64,000 nucleotides of DNA from Flaccisagitta enflata (GCA_965153355.1 OZ231127.1:39370001-39434000), one strand, 5' to 3'; shown: positions 40,291 through 51,747, counted from the first letter of the stretch. Notes: generated by a model from the sequence alone, not told the origin. Numbers and translations are program-made.

Positions 40291-40545
40291 GAATCTTTGA
40301 GGGCAGATTTCAGGCCTGAGAGGGCAGATTCAAGGCCTGAGAGGGCAGATTTCTGGCCTGAGAGGGCAGATTTCAGGCCTGAGAGGGCAGATTCAAGGCC
40401 TGAGAGGGCAGAGTTCAGGCCTGAGAGGGCAGATTCAAGGCCTGAGAGGGCAGATTCAAGGCCTGAGAGGGCATATTTCAGGCCTGAGAGGGTAAATTAC
40501 AGGCCTGAGAGGGCAGATTTCAGGCCTGAGAGGGCCTGGGGGGAC
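40291..40545 (+). repeat. 21-bp minisatellite (GAGAGGGCAGATTTCAGGCCT)
   Basis: About 12 near-perfect units. The open frames on both strands are repeat artefacts. Confidence 0.9.
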
Positions 40546-40635
40546 GCACGGACGAACGGAATGAAAAATGGAACTTCGGGGGCTGCCCAAAACAACCTTT
40601 AAAACTCTCATCATTTTGGCCATTTTCAGCTTTTT

Positions 40636-41150
40636 GGGCAGCGGCCCAAAGGGGACGATGTCCTGTAGAACACAGGGGGACATTTGTTCGTTTGTCCGTC
40701 CGTCCATGCGTGCGTCCCCCCCCACCTTGAGACTCAAATCTCAGCTTCAAGGCTCAAATCCCAGCCTTGAGGCTCAAATCCCAGCCTCAAGGCTCAAATC
40801 CCAGCCTCAAGGCTCAAATCTGAGCCTCAAGGCTCAAATTCCAGCCTAGAGGCTCAAATCCCAGCCTCGAGGCTCAAATCTCAGCCTCAAGGCTCAAATC
40901 CCAGCCTTGAGGCTCAAATCCCAGCCTTGAGGCTCAAATCCCAGCCTCGAGGCTCAAATCCCAGCCTCGAGGCTCAAATCCCAGCCTCGAGGCTCAAATC
41001 CCAGCCTTGAGGCTCAAATCCCAGCTTCAAGGCTCAAATCTCAGCCTCAAGGCTCAAATCCCAGCCTCGAGGCTCAAATCCCAAACCTCGAGGCTCTAAT
41101 CCCAGCCTTGAAGCTCAAATTCCAGCCTTGAGGCTCAATTCCCAGCCTAA
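40636..41150 (+). mobile_element. D-type element half with ~20-bp GAGGCTCAAATCCCAGCCT array
   Basis: TTTTTGGGCAGCGGCC, CGATGTCCTGTAGAACACAG, a GTCCGTCCGTCCATGCG tract, then about 20 units. No closing inverted block. Confidence 0.8.
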
Positions 41151-41734
41151 GGGAAGCCTGAGCGAAAAGTTTTCATTCCACAATGCCCACCGATAGCTCA
41201 AATTGTGGAGGGGACCTTACTTTAACACTTTGCAACCATAAACTGACCAAAAATTTACCGTACATATCGACTCCTGCTGCATATATATGTGTACTAAGCA
41301 ATGCAGCATTTCTAGCGAAAATTCCTATTTTTTAGTGCGATTTTTGAGTAAAAAGAATTCTTCTTCGGTAAAAACGTTTCTAAGCCTGTAGCAATTAGGT
41401 TATTTTGACAGAGTGAGCGTCCTGCTACAACGTCAGCACTCTCGAATGCATAAATTATGGAAAGTTGCTGCAAGTTGCTGCAAAAAAGTCATTTTTTGCA
41501 GTAAAATTGGCAAAATCCGCTACAATTATCCCAAAAATGTAAGAATTGATGTACTTAAAACTTCGAATCTGACAGCTGTAATAATTATCTGGTTGAACAT
41601 AAGATGAAAATCAAGAAAAATGAATCTGCAGCAACTTGCTGCAGTTGTTATATCAGTAGTTTTACCCCTAACTGTTATGAAATTTCAATTTTTGTAGCCA
41701 CTTTTAACAAGCGACAGGTAGATCATGCATCACC

Positions 41735-42345
41735 CTGTTAATCCATCTGGTAAAAGATTTACGGCAAAGACACCTTTCACAACCACTTCCCCATGCTCAG
41801 TAACTGCGTGGAGATTTCCGACAAAATACGGGCAAAAAAATTCTCTAACAAACTTTTCTTCCAACACCCCTTTTGTCATAGGTTGTAAGTACAGGCCACA
41901 TAATGCAATTTCCACTAGATAAGGTAACTTCTAAAGCCTTTATCTCCTAAACGAATTGAGAAAATGACCTCAATTTGGGCTCATTTTAAAGAAGTTTGTC
42001 TGCTCTTTAAAATGAGCCCAAATTGAGGTCATTTGCTCCATTCGTTTAGGAGCAACAGTCTTCCAAAGTTGATGTTATTTTCAGAAAAATGGCAAAAACC
42101 CTTGCTACAGTTTGAGAGTTTGTATCTCTGAGACAAATTGAGCAAATGATCTAAACTTGGGCTTCTTTTAAAGAGCTGACAAAGCTTTAGAAAACGAGCT
42201 CAAGTACAACTTAAAGAGCGTGTATCTCTCAAACAAATAGAGCTAAAAACCTCAACTTGGGCATTAAAATGAGTTCAAATTGAGATAATTTGCTCTATTT
42301 GTTTAGGAGCAACCATCTTTTAAAGTTGATGTTATTTTCAGAAAT
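41735..42345 (-). mobile_element. I-family repeat, copy 1
   Basis: Inverse of 46257-46948. Contains palindromic AATGAGCCCAAATTGAGGTC units and ends CCCTGTTAATCCATCTGG on plus. Minus-strand frame 41915-41730 is about 80% identical in peptide to copy 2; its first codon is GTG here. Confidence 0.7.
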
Positions 42346-42439
42346 ATGCAAAGATGCTCAAAATCATGGAAGCTTTTATTTTCAGTCTGTCTGTCTGTCC
42401 ATCCCTATGTACGCCCCCTGATGCCTTTCCCAGCCCAAA
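42346..42439. other. Short spacer
   Basis: CTGTCTGTCTGTCCATCCC tract only. Confidence 0.4.
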
Positions 42440-43165
42440 TCTGGCTTTCTGGGCCCCTAAAGGAGGAAGTCCTGTAGAACACAGGGGACTTTGTTCGTCC
42501 GTCTGTTCGTTTGTCCATCTGTCCCCCCTCATCAGGGCCTCAAATCTGGCCTCGGTAGACCTAAAATCTGGCCTCTGTGACCTAAAATCTGGCCTCTCAG
42601 GCCTCAAATCCAGCCTATCAGGCCTCAAATCCAGCCTCTCAGGCCTCAAATCCAGCCTCTCAGGCCTCAAATCTGCCTCCCAGGCCTCAAATCCAATCTA
42701 TCAGGCCTCAAACTTGGCCTCTCAGGCCTCAAATTAGGCTTCTCAGGCCTCAAATTAGGCTTCTCAGGCCTCAAATCCAAATTCTCAGGCCTCAAACCTG
42801 GCCTCTCAGGCCTCAAACTAGGCCTTTAAGGCCTCAAATTAGCCATCTAAGCCTCAATTTATTGCTCTCAGGCTTCAAATCAATCCTCCGACCTTTCAAG
42901 CCTAAATCTAGCTCTCTTCAGCCTCAAGTCGGCCCTCCGAAGCTTTAGATTAGCATTCTCAGGCTTTTGAAGGCCTTCAGTCAGCCCTCTATAGCATCTC
43001 ATCCACTTCTTCAGGCAGGATGAACGAAAGTTCCCCTGTGTTCTACAAGACTTCATCTCCTTCGGGGCCGCTGCCTTGCTTCCCCTCACTCAAATTCACA
43101 ATCACTCAAAGCAGGGCAACGGGTATTGCTGACCACATATTGCCCTTGGGCGACCTGTTCAGGTC
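42440..43165 (-). mobile_element. D-type hairpin element with ~21-bp array
   Basis: On minus: ACAGGTCGCCCAAGGGCAAT, GGGCAGCGG..., ACACAGGGG, about 16 units complementary to CAGGCCTCAAATCCAGCCTCT, then a diverged inverted block (CCTGTAGAACACAGG near 42475). Confidence 0.8.
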
Positions 43166-43545
43166 TGAAATCAGTCCTAAGAGACTCATATCAACCCTCT
43201 CATATTTAAAATCACCTCTCTCGGGTCCAAAATTGGCTCTCTCAGATCTAAAACCAGCCTTCTTACACCCAAAATCAACCCTCTTTAGCCCCAAATTAGC
43301 CCTCCCAGACTCTATGTAAGCCCTCCCAGGCCTGTATTCAGCCCTCTCTGGCCTGAATTATGTCCTATGAGGCCTCAAATTTGCCCTCGCAAGCCTAAGA
43401 TCTGATCTCTCAGGATGGATGGACGTGAGGAAATTCACCTATGTCCTACAGGACATCAGCTCTTTGGGGCCGCTGCCCTGCTCTCACTTCACTTCATCAG
43501 CTGATCACTCCAAGCAGTGAGCAGGGCATTGGTTACTGCTGACTT
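43166..43545 (-). mobile_element. D-type element fragment
   Basis: CAGGCCT-type units, then TGTCCTACAGGACATC, GGGGCCGCTGCCCTGCTC and GGTTACTGCTGAC, all on plus. Confidence 0.65.
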
Positions 43546-43547
43546 GT

Positions 43548-43672
43548 TACTTTTTTGGCGTTTTTGGGTATTTTAAGCTCACTGCTCCTGCCCAAATGCC
43601 CCAGTGACCTTCATCACTGCCCAATCCCACATGCACGCGACTATGGTATCTGCGTATCCGGCCTTGTTTAGT
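43548..43672 (-). mobile_element. B-type hairpin element, 5' half
   Basis: On minus: ACAAGGCCGGATACGCAGAT, AGTCGCGTGCATGTGGGA, TGGGCAGTGATG, GGGCAGGAGCAGTGAGC. Confidence 0.7.
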
Positions 43673-43820
43673 CCAAAAGACCTGATTTTTAGCTTGATTT
43701 GGGGTCCTGAAGTCTGATTTGCGGTGAGAAAGGCCTGATTTGGAAATCAAGGGGCCAGATTTGTGGTTTGAGGGGCCTGATTTGGGGTCTGAGAGGCCTG
43801 GATTGAGGCTGGGGGGTATA
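43673..43820 (+). repeat. Degenerate GGCCTGATTTGGGG units
   Basis: D-type minisatellite remnant. Confidence 0.6.
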
Positions 43821-44176
43821 CAGTTGAAGCCCAATCTAACGGACCCACTACAGTTAAATCCTGTAATAACGGATGTCAAGGGACCAACAAATTTTATTCA
43901 CTAAAGCCGGATTTCCTTTATTACCAATATATAAATGAAAAGAAATTGACATTAGGGACTAAATTTTTAAAATCTTTTAAAGGCGGATTTTTATTACTCT
44001 TGGATCCGTTATAGCGGGGTTTAACTGTGCCAACAGAATTCCGCCTATGATGGATACAAATTCACAGACCCTTCAACTTGTTTTCTCTAATTTTCTATAT
44101 TAGCTCCAACAAAATTCTATCTAAAATATATAAAATATGTTAGTCCCTTGAAATCCGTTAGAGCAGGGTTTAACTG
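43821..44176. mobile_element. pogo-like MITE with a second pogo-like MITE inside
   Basis: Outer ends CAGTTGAAGCCCAATCTAAC and the complement of CAGTTAAACCCTGCTCTAAC, with TA at 43819-43820 and 44177-44178. Inner element 43851-44027 with CAGTTAAATCCTGTAATAAC and the complement of CAGTTAAACCCCGCTATAAC. Confidence 0.8.
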
Positions 44177-44287
44177 TATACAGAAAACCAGAAAAAATGT
44201 GTGGAACAATAGGTCATTGGCCCCTTCAGGACTGCTGCCATTACCATTTGTTTAACCTCTCACTGAGAAGGAACCAATTCTAAGATA

Positions 44288-44838
44288 GTCATCCAAGGTT
44301 CACACATGGTCAGCGGTACCCCATGCCCTGCTCGGAGTGATTTGCTGAAGAAGTGAAGTGAGAGCAGGGTAGCAGCCCCAAAGGGCTAATGTCCTGTAGG
44401 ACACAGGGGTGAATTTCTATAGTCCTGAGAAAGCACGTTTAAAAGCTGAATGTTTGATTGGAGCACAGTAATGAGGCATGTAGGGGCTGATTTAGGGGGT
44501 TTACGGGCTCAAATGAGATCAGGGATGTGGGCAGATATAGACCTGAGATGGTTACATTGAGGGCTGGATTGAGACCTAAGTGGTCAGATTTTAAGTTTGA
44601 AAGGACTGATTTTTAGCTTGTGAGAGCTAATTTTGGACCTGAGATGGCTGATTTTAGGCCTGAGAAAGCTGAGTTTTGGGCCTGAGAGGACTGATTGTAA
44701 GCCTGAGAGGGCTATTATAGGGTCTCAGAGGGTTAATTTGGGTCTTAGAAGGGGGATGTATGTACGGACAGATGGATGGACATCGGGAAATTCACCCATG
44801 TCCTACAGGACATCGGCCCTTTGGGGTCACTGCCCTAA
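44288..44838 (+). mobile_element. D-type hairpin element
   Basis: AGTCATCCAAGGTTCACACA, GGTCAGCGGTACCCCATGCC, GAGAGCAGGGTAGC, CCCCAAAGGG, TGTCCTGTAGGACA, ~21-bp units, inverted block ending CACTGCCCTAAAAG. Confidence 0.85.
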
Positions 44839-44885
44839 AAGCTTATCACTTAGTCTGCCGCATAATACAGAAATGGAAAGGAACT

Positions 44886-45388
44886 AATCATCCAAGGATC
44901 GCACATGGTCAGCGGTACCCGATGCCCTGCTGGGAGTGATCCAGTGGAGTGAGAGCAGGGCAGTGGCCCTAAAAGGCCGATGTCCTGTAAAACACGGGGG
45001 TGAATTTTGAGACATCTGTCCTTCCATCCATCCTGAGGGGGTATATTTCAGGCTTTAGATGGCTGATTTAGGCCACTGAGGGCATATTTGAGGGCTGGAG
45101 GGCAAAATTAAGACTTGGAGAGCAGATTTGAGGTTTGGGGGGCTGATTTGATGCATGGAGGGCTGATTGAAGGTCTGGAGGGCAGATTTGAGGTCTGGAG
45201 GGCAGATTTGAGGCATGGGGGAGGCTAATTTCAAGGCAAGAGGGCTGATTTGAAGCCTAGAGGGCTAAGGCCTGGGAGGGCTAATTTGAGGCCTTGATGG
45301 TCATGGGGGGGGTGGACGGAAGGACGTCTCAAAATTCCCCACCTGTGTTCTACAGGACATTGGCCCTTTGGGGCCGCTGCCCAAAAAG
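44886..45388 (+). mobile_element. D-type hairpin element
   Basis: AATCATCCAAGGATCGCACA through AGAGCAGGGCAGTGGCCC, GGAGGGCAGATTTGAGGTCT units, inverted end GGGGCCGCTGCCCAAAAAGC. Nearly head-to-tail with the previous D element. Confidence 0.85.
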
Positions 45389-45652
45389 CATGATGGCAGT
45401 GACGTTGAAGAGGATGAAACTCGAGGATGATTCCACCTAATTTCATGGGTTTTCTGTACATACCCCCCCCAGCTTCAAACTGGTCCTCCATGACCTTCTT
45501 ACCTAAAATCAGAGCTCTAAGACCTCAAATCTAGCCTCTCAGACAACAGATCTTGACCTTCAGATCCCAAATCAGGCCTTTCACACTGCAAATCAGACCT
45601 CCAAGACCCAAAATCAAGCCTCTCAGACCCAGAAGCCAGTCTTTTGGACTAA
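45389..45652. other. D-like CTCAGACC(T/C)CAAATC units, no gene
   Basis: Short degenerate minisatellite. Confidence 0.5.
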
Positions 45653-45868
45653 AACAAGTGACGCGGGATTATAATCTTGTTGCGGACAGGTGGGCAGCGG
45701 CATCCACACCCCCCATCCACACCCCAAACCCTATCCCACACACACAAACATACACAAATTGTATCTAAAACACTTGTTATCCCACTTTTCAACTTGATGA
45801 CCCCACACCAACGGACCAACAGACTGACAGACAAAGCCTCAAGATCATAAGGTTGCCTGTCCACAATT
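45653..45868 (+). mobile_element. A-type hairpin element
   Basis: ACAAGTGACGCGGGATTATA, TTGCGGACAGGTGGGCAGCG, CAAACATACACAAA, CCAACGGACCAACAGACTG, GCCTGTCCACAATTAAAAA. Confidence 0.8.
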
Positions 45869-46256
45869 AAAAAAAGCCTCCCAAACTTCTTATCAGGCGT
45901 TTAAGACCTCATATTATTCATTTATGACCTCATATCAGGCTTTGTCAGCCTCATCAATGAGTGGCTAGTTGGTGCAATTCGCAAATTTGCCCATCTATCA
46001 ATTTTCCATCACGACTAACCAACTAACCGATCAAGTGACAAAGTCTCTTTTTGATGTGCGTTGGCGCACATAAAAATCTTTCAAAATGTTTTTGATTGCG
46101 TCCACGTGACTAACCAACCTACTTTGTCCATCCATACATCCATCTGTCTATCTATCCATCCATCGATTGGTCAAGCTATACTTTTTTTGTTTCTTTTTGG
46201 CGTTTATGGGTGGTTATTGCATTACTGCTGCCGCCCACCAGCACGCAACTTAGCAT
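45869..46256. other. No gene; B-like 5' fragment at about 46188-46252
   Basis: TTTTTGGCGTTTATGGGTGG, TTACTGCTGCCGCCCACCAG, CACGCAACTTA resemble the B interior; ends are absent. Confidence 0.5.
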
Positions 46257-46948
46257 TTTCTGAAAATAACATAAACATTGAAAGACAGTTGCTCCTAAAT
46301 GAATTGAGCATATGTCCTCAATTTGAGCTAATTTTTAAGAGCACTGTCTGTTCTTTAAAATGAGCCCATGTTGAGGTCTTAAGCTCTCTTTGTTTAAGAG
46401 ATGCAAGCTCTTTAAGTTGTTATGGTCTTAGCCATTTTTCTGAAAATAATGAATTGAGCAAATGACCTTAACTTATTTTACGATTTAAAGAGCTCTGTCT
46501 GTTCTTTATAATGAGCCCAAGTTGAGTTCATTTGCTCATTATGTTGAAGAGATGCCTACTCTCAAAGTAGTATGTGTCTTTGCCATTTTTCTGAAAATTA
46601 CATCAACTTTGGAAGACTCTTGCTCCTAGATGAATTGAGCAAATGATCTGAACTTGGGCTCATTTTAAAGAGTTTTGTTTGCTCTTTAAAAGGAGCCCAA
46701 GTTGAGGTAATTTGCTCAATTCGTTCAGGAGATATAAGCTTAAGAAGTTACCTTATCTTATGGAAATTGCTTCATGTGGCCTGTACTTACAACCCATGAC
46801 AAATGGGGCGTTGGAGGAAAAGTTTGTAAGGGAATTTTTTTGCCCCTATTTTATCGTTAGTCTTCATGCAATAACTGAACACGGGGAAGTGGTTTTGAAA
46901 GGTGTCTTTGCCGCAAATCTTTTACCAGATGGAATTAACAGGGTGGCA
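46257..46948 (+). mobile_element. I-family repeat, copy 2, with conserved reading frame
   Basis: Inverse copy of 41735-42345. Frame from ATG 46760 to about 46942 encodes a ~61-residue peptide containing GLYLQPMT and EEKFVREFFCPYF. It differs from copy 1 at roughly 12 residues, with about as many silent as replacement differences. No family recognised; may be an exon relic of a mobile element gene. Confidence 0.6.
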
Positions 46949-47547
46949 TGGAACATTTTATTTAAGATTTTATATTAATTTTGAATGTATAAAAAATCAA
47001 TCATGTGAGCCTGGTAGTTGTTGCTGCAACTTGCTGCAAATGAATAATACTAGGAAAAAAAGGGTGCTACATGCAATATGGTGTTTGCTACATGCTACAA
47101 TAACAATATGGATTCTGACTTTCCAGTATCAAAGTATATCATCCGTGGCAGAGTAATTGTTGTTTGTTCTCTCCTTATTTGGTACTTTTGAAAGAACAGA
47201 TTTGTTATTCATCATGCTCTTTCTAGTCTACACTACTGTACTATTTTTGAAGAAAAGAGAAGCTTACTTACGGACCCAAATTACATTTAGTGAGTCTGGA
47301 GTGAAGAAAAAATTGCTAAGTAAAATTGAGAATTAGAATTGCATGAAATGATAGATTCGCATAAAATTGCAGGAATAGGTAAATGCTAAATTTGTGCAAA
47401 GAGGCACTGGTGTAAATATTTTTACTCAACCAGGACCTAATCCAAGTTTTCAAGCGCGCTTTCAAAATACCTCATTTCAACACAATTGCGAAAAGTGATT
47501 TCTGCCTGCAACAGTTGCAAAATCTCAGTCCCTTTATGACTTTTCCT
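46949..47547. other. No gene seen
   Basis: GTTGCTGCAACTTGCTGCAA near 47020 also lies outside copy 1 (41630), so the I family extends a little further. Confidence 0.4.
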
Positions 47548-47700
47548 TTTTAGGTGCATTAAAGCTCCTCTATAACTGGCTGTGTCCATCGGTAGGTTGG
47601 TTGGATGGTTGGTTGGTTGGTCGGTTGGTTGGTCTATCAGTACCGCATTCATTTGATGATCCACACGTTGCACCTTATTGGCCTACTTGGCCTTGTTTTC
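47548..47700 (-). mobile_element. C-type hairpin element
   Basis: On minus: ACAAGGCCAAGTAGGCCAAT 5' hairpin, GGTGCAACGTGTGGATCATC, CAACCAACC tract, then AGGAGCTTTAATGCACCTAAA as 3' hairpin. Confidence 0.8.
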
Positions 47701-47850
47701 CTTTAATTGGCAAATACTGAAATCTGTTTGTACAGATACATTTTAATGGTCCCTTGACATTACAGGTTCAACTTTTATAAGATTCTCGATAGACCAGGTG
47801 CGACTGACAGACAGACAGAGCGAGACAGTTTTATGCTGGCGGTTAAAACC

Positions 47851-47975
47851 ATGGCTAGATACACAGCCAATTAGTTGTGGACGGATGGGCAGGGGTGGAA
47901 ATGCGCGTTTTCACACTTTCCGTTTTCCAATGGACCAACGGACGGACAAAGCCTCTGATAGAGTCGCGACTAAAA
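47851..47975 (+). mobile_element. A/B-type hybrid hairpin element
   Basis: GGCTAGATACACAGCC, AGTTGTGGACGGATGGGCAG, TTTTCACACTTTCCG, CCAACGGACGGACAAAGCCT, GAGTCGCGACTAAAAAA. Confidence 0.7.
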
Positions 47976-48127
47976 AAGGAAGAAACTATTTCTGCATATT
48001 GATTTCATACCATTTCTCATTGATATTTGTACCTGCAGTTCAGCCAGATTCGAGCGAGTTTCACGCGAGATGGGAAGAGTGGGAAGCGAGTGATACTTTC
48101 GGTTGAACTGAGAAAGCTCCAGTCCTT

Positions 48128-48676
48128 TGCTTTTTGGGCAGCGGCCCCAAAGGGCCGATGTCCTGTAGGACACGGAGGAATTGCGAGATGTCCGTCTTTT
48201 GTTTATCCATCTGTCCGTCCATCCGTCTGTCCGTCCATCCTTCAGTCCCCCCCTTAGCCATTGGAGCTTCAACTCTGCAGTCTCAGGCCTGATTTTGGCA
48301 CTCTGAGCCCTCAAATTAGGTCATTCAGACCTCAATTTAACCCTCAAGAGCTCAAATCAGCTTTCCAGCTCCAGACCTCAAATCTGCCCTCAAGACCTCA
48401 AATCTGCCCTCAAGACCTCAAATCAGCCCTCCAGACCCCAAATTAGCCCTCCAAGCCTAAAATCAACTCTTCAGGCCTCAAGCCTGCCCCCAAACCTCAG
48501 ATCTGCTCTTTTGGACTAAATTCTGCCATCCCGACTTCAAATCCACCTCAGGACGTCTCCAAATTCCCCCCTGTGCCCTTTGGGGTTGCTGCCCTGCTCT
48601 CACTCCACTACTTCACTTGATCACTCCAAGCAGGGCATCGGGTAACGCTGACCATGTGCGATCCTTGGATGACTAG
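48128..48676 (-). mobile_element. D-type hairpin element
   Basis: On minus: AGTCATCCAAGGATCGCACA, GGTCAGCGTTACCCGATGCC, TGCTTGGAGTGATC, ~21-bp GAGGTCTTGAGGGCAGATTT units, TGTCCTACAGGACATCGGCC, GGGGCCGCTGCCCAAAAAGC. Confidence 0.85.
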
Positions 48677-49235
48677 TTGGACCCCTCATCGTGATATGTG
48701 ATCAGGGAAAATCCATCACTAATCATTATTTTTTCAAAGATTGAGTTGAGAACCAGCCCTAACTCGAGTTTTGAGACGATTATAATTTGCTGATGACGGT
48801 GCAGTGTCAAGATTGATGCCGTCTTTGTCGGTATTGAAAAACTTCCATGCAAATCAAACATATTTTGTCCCGTTAAAACAACGCCGGCGACTGCTTGGGC
48901 GTTTTAAAAGTGCAATTGAGATTTAAGCTTCATTATAGACTGTAGAAACCGTCATTCTTGCAGGTTGAGTTCGTGGGCTGTTGATCTGCTACTGAGTCCG
49001 ATGCATGTTCAGGTCAGGTCCGAGGGTTTGTTTGGTGGCCTTTGGAGGCTTTTAGGGGCCTCATTATAGACTATAGTATAGTTTCGTAAAAAACGGACTT
49101 GACACTTTTGACGGTTTTTCTTTTGTGACGGTACTTTTCACTCATCAACATTTGCACTTATCAAACTGAATTTGAAGAGGCTGCATTCCCGGCGGAAATT
49201 CTAGTGTGGCGATGAATTCAACGTTGCCTAGTTGA
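48677..49235. other. No gene seen
   Basis: Unique sequence. Confidence 0.4.
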
Positions 49236-49244
49236 ATGGCACAC

Positions 49245-49746
49245 TTGGGTGCTTCACATAGCAAAAGTTGGTTATTTCTTTTCAACCTCTTTACCTTATG
49301 TAGAATAGCTAATTTTAGAACCTTAACTATTTTTCTTTTATTCAAAATTGTCTGATTTTTTAAAAAAATTGTTTTGAGAGTTTAATTCATATATTGCAAT
49401 GGGATAAAACAACATGCTAATATTGTTTTTATTTGTTTTTAAAAATTTATGCTGCTTATAAAATTATTAATCTGCGTTTTTACAAGTTATTTCATAGCTT
49501 ATACTCTAATATTTTTATTTATTTCTACAAAGATTGTGATTCTTTAAAAAAAAAATTTCCTTTTGTAGTAAGATTAAACAGAATTTTGCTGAATTCAGAA
49601 AATTTGTAAAAACTTTAGGATTAATATAAAAATGGAATATGAACGAATTTTGAAAAAAAAATGGTCATCTTTATAATCTTTTCTCTTCCACATTTTCCTA
49701 GTAGGGTAAAAGGATACTCCCAACTTTTGCAATGTGAAGCACCCAA
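49245..49746. mobile_element. 502-bp MITE with 9-bp target duplication
   Basis: Inverted ends TTGGGTGCTTCACATAGCAA and the complement of TTGGGTGCTTCACATTGCAA, flanked by ATGGCACAC at 49236-49244 and 49747-49755. A 9-bp duplication is typical of Mutator-like elements. No ORF. Confidence 0.85.
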
Positions 49747-49755
49747 ATGGCACAC

Positions 49756-50025
49756 GCTGACCGCAACTTAGGCATGACGACGACCTTGTGAGAATGTGCA
49801 GAGCTACATACTAAAGTAGGCATGCATACTTTGTGGATAAAGTGGTTAGTTCTAAAATATAAGAGATACACATGCATTTTTTTTTTGCGCGCAAAAGCTC
49901 TTCTACTAGTGATTATATCTGAACATGTACATGCATCCATTCATTCATTGGTCAGTCAGACTGCCTGTCAGTCAGTCTGTCAGCCATGCATTTTCTCAAT
50001 TATCCCCCTGTTAGACCTTATTTTT
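49756..50025. other. No gene seen
   Basis: CAGTCAGTCTGTCAG-type short tract near 49950-49985. Confidence 0.4.
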
Positions 50026-50147
50026 TAGGTGCGACAAAGCACCTCTATAACTGGCTCTGCCCGTCGATCGGTTGGTCGGTTGGTCGGTAACCCATTCGTT
50101 CGACGATTCACACGTCACACCTATTGACCTACTCGGCTTTGTTTGTT
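50026..50147 (-). mobile_element. C-type hairpin element, complete
   Basis: On minus: ACAAAGCCGAGTAGGTCAAT, CGTCGAACGAATGGGTTACC, CCGACCAACCGACC tract, AGGTGCTTTGTCGCACCTAA (3' hairpin) and AAAAA. Confidence 0.8.
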
Positions 50148-50639
50148 AGAATGGTAGATAAATATGCAGAAAAACATTGTACAGAAATGATGATTAAAGC
50201 CATATCGACGGCGAACTAAGAAAGAGTACAGGTCTAAACATGCATTAGTTGGATGAAATAGAGTGTTTACTGGGTATTGGCTTCATTATTGTTTGTAAAC
50301 ATTGCCTAAAAAGCCAAAACCTAAATAGCGTAGCAGCGTCGGCCGATCGAGATAGGACGATTGCAAGGCGATTGTTCATTTGTTTCAGCTTTTCTGAAAG
50401 ATTGCCACAGAGAACGCTACGCTAGAGAGACCAAAAATGGAGACAAATGAACACGATCGGGAGTCGTAAAATGTGACGGTATACTACATAAATAATCGTC
50501 AGGTGTCGATATGTACACATGAAATATGAGAGTTTTCTTTGTTCTCTTCCCTTCATAACTCAACTCTCCGTAAGAAAATGTATCGGTGAGCCAAGCTCAA
50601 ATAACAGCCTCGAGGCTCAAATGTGTGTACATGGACGGA
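50148..50639. other. No gene seen
   Basis: Unique sequence. Confidence 0.4.
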
Positions 50640-50788
50640 CGGATGAACGAACAAAAGTCCCACTGTGTTCTACAGGACATCGTCCCCTTTGGGGCCGCTG
50701 CCCTGCTACCCATCACCGACAATCGCCAACATACATAGCAGGGCAACGGGTATCGCTGACCACATATTGCCCTTGGGTGACTGGTTCA
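50640..50788 (-). mobile_element. D-type element, structured block only
   Basis: GTTCTACAGGACATCGTCCC, TTTGGGGCCGCTGCCCTGCT, AGCAGGGCAACGGGTATCGC, TTGCCCTTGGGTGACTGG on plus. No minisatellite core. Confidence 0.75.
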
Positions 50789-51538
50789 GTCATGCGGGGG
50801 CGATTTTGAGGGTCCCTGGAGGGCCCTAGAGGGACCTTTTTTGGCTACTTCTCCTAATTTCATGTTCCACTACACAATACCCTTCAAATAACACCCTTCC
50901 CAAGGTTTTTAACCAATTTGTCCAGAAATGGAAATGAAAACTAGGTGAACAATCACAAATTTGGCCTTTATCCAGTGGGGCCTTGCACCCCCTAGAAGGG
51001 GGTGGCACTGAAAGTGCTCCTGGGTATAGGGAACGGGGAAATATGGCCCTAACTTTTTTTTATCTTGAAATAGACATAAAAAGTAAACTTTTCACCGATG
51101 CAAATCTTTCTATGACCCCCAAAAAAATTTCACCCCTATCTAACCCTTATGATTTTGATTCACCGTTGAGCGTTCCTTACATCGAGTCATTTACACGCCG
51201 TTTTCCTTTTGCAATCGATTGTTTGTTGATATTTTCTTAAGGGATAAACGCGTTGTCGTAACCTCTGAGGGGGCGTTTCTAGTCCGAGACAACTGCGTTT
51301 TTAATGGGCCACTCGGTCGCTCGCTATGTTCGTTTGCATGCACCGCTCCCTCCGCTCACTCGCTCTGCAGCACTGTGCTTTGTAACATATACTTTGCTCA
51401 CTCGATCCATTCACGAGCTCGCTCACTTACTTCGCTCACTCCCTTTTCGGACAGTTGAAATTCTTGAATATATGTTCACACTGAAAACGCGTTTCACGGG
51501 AAGAAGCGCGTTTTTGGTCGTCAGTAGAAACACGCCTT
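50789..51538. other. No gene; palindromes near 51245-51299 and 51487-51515
   Basis: AAACGCGTTGTC...GACAACTGCGTTT is an imperfect 12-13-bp inverted pair. AAACGCG...CGCGTTT recurs at 51486-51515. They may belong to the outer end of the following element. Confidence 0.5.
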
Positions 51539-51747
51539 GATCTTCCTTGCCGCAGCTGCGATGGAGGATGACAAATTTCCCCGCGATTATCCAAAACGTT
51601 CGAGTGCTAAAAGACAGAAGCGCGACGAATGGCGCAAAAAAAGTTGTCTTGTCTCTCAGTCTAGAAGTTCTAGCTGTCCGTATCCCAATTTGTCTGTCTA
51701 TTTGTCAGTGATCAAGATCTGTCTTCAACTGCGTTCTGAATGTCCAT
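51539..51747 (+). repeat. Left arm of a ~210-bp inverted repeat
   Basis: Inverse of 63782-64000 with a 12-bp indel and a few substitutions. Carries ATG at 51561 and a short basic peptide frame (MEDDKFPRDYPKRSSAK) pointing inward. Because the right arm reaches the window edge, the repeat may be longer. Confidence 0.9.
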
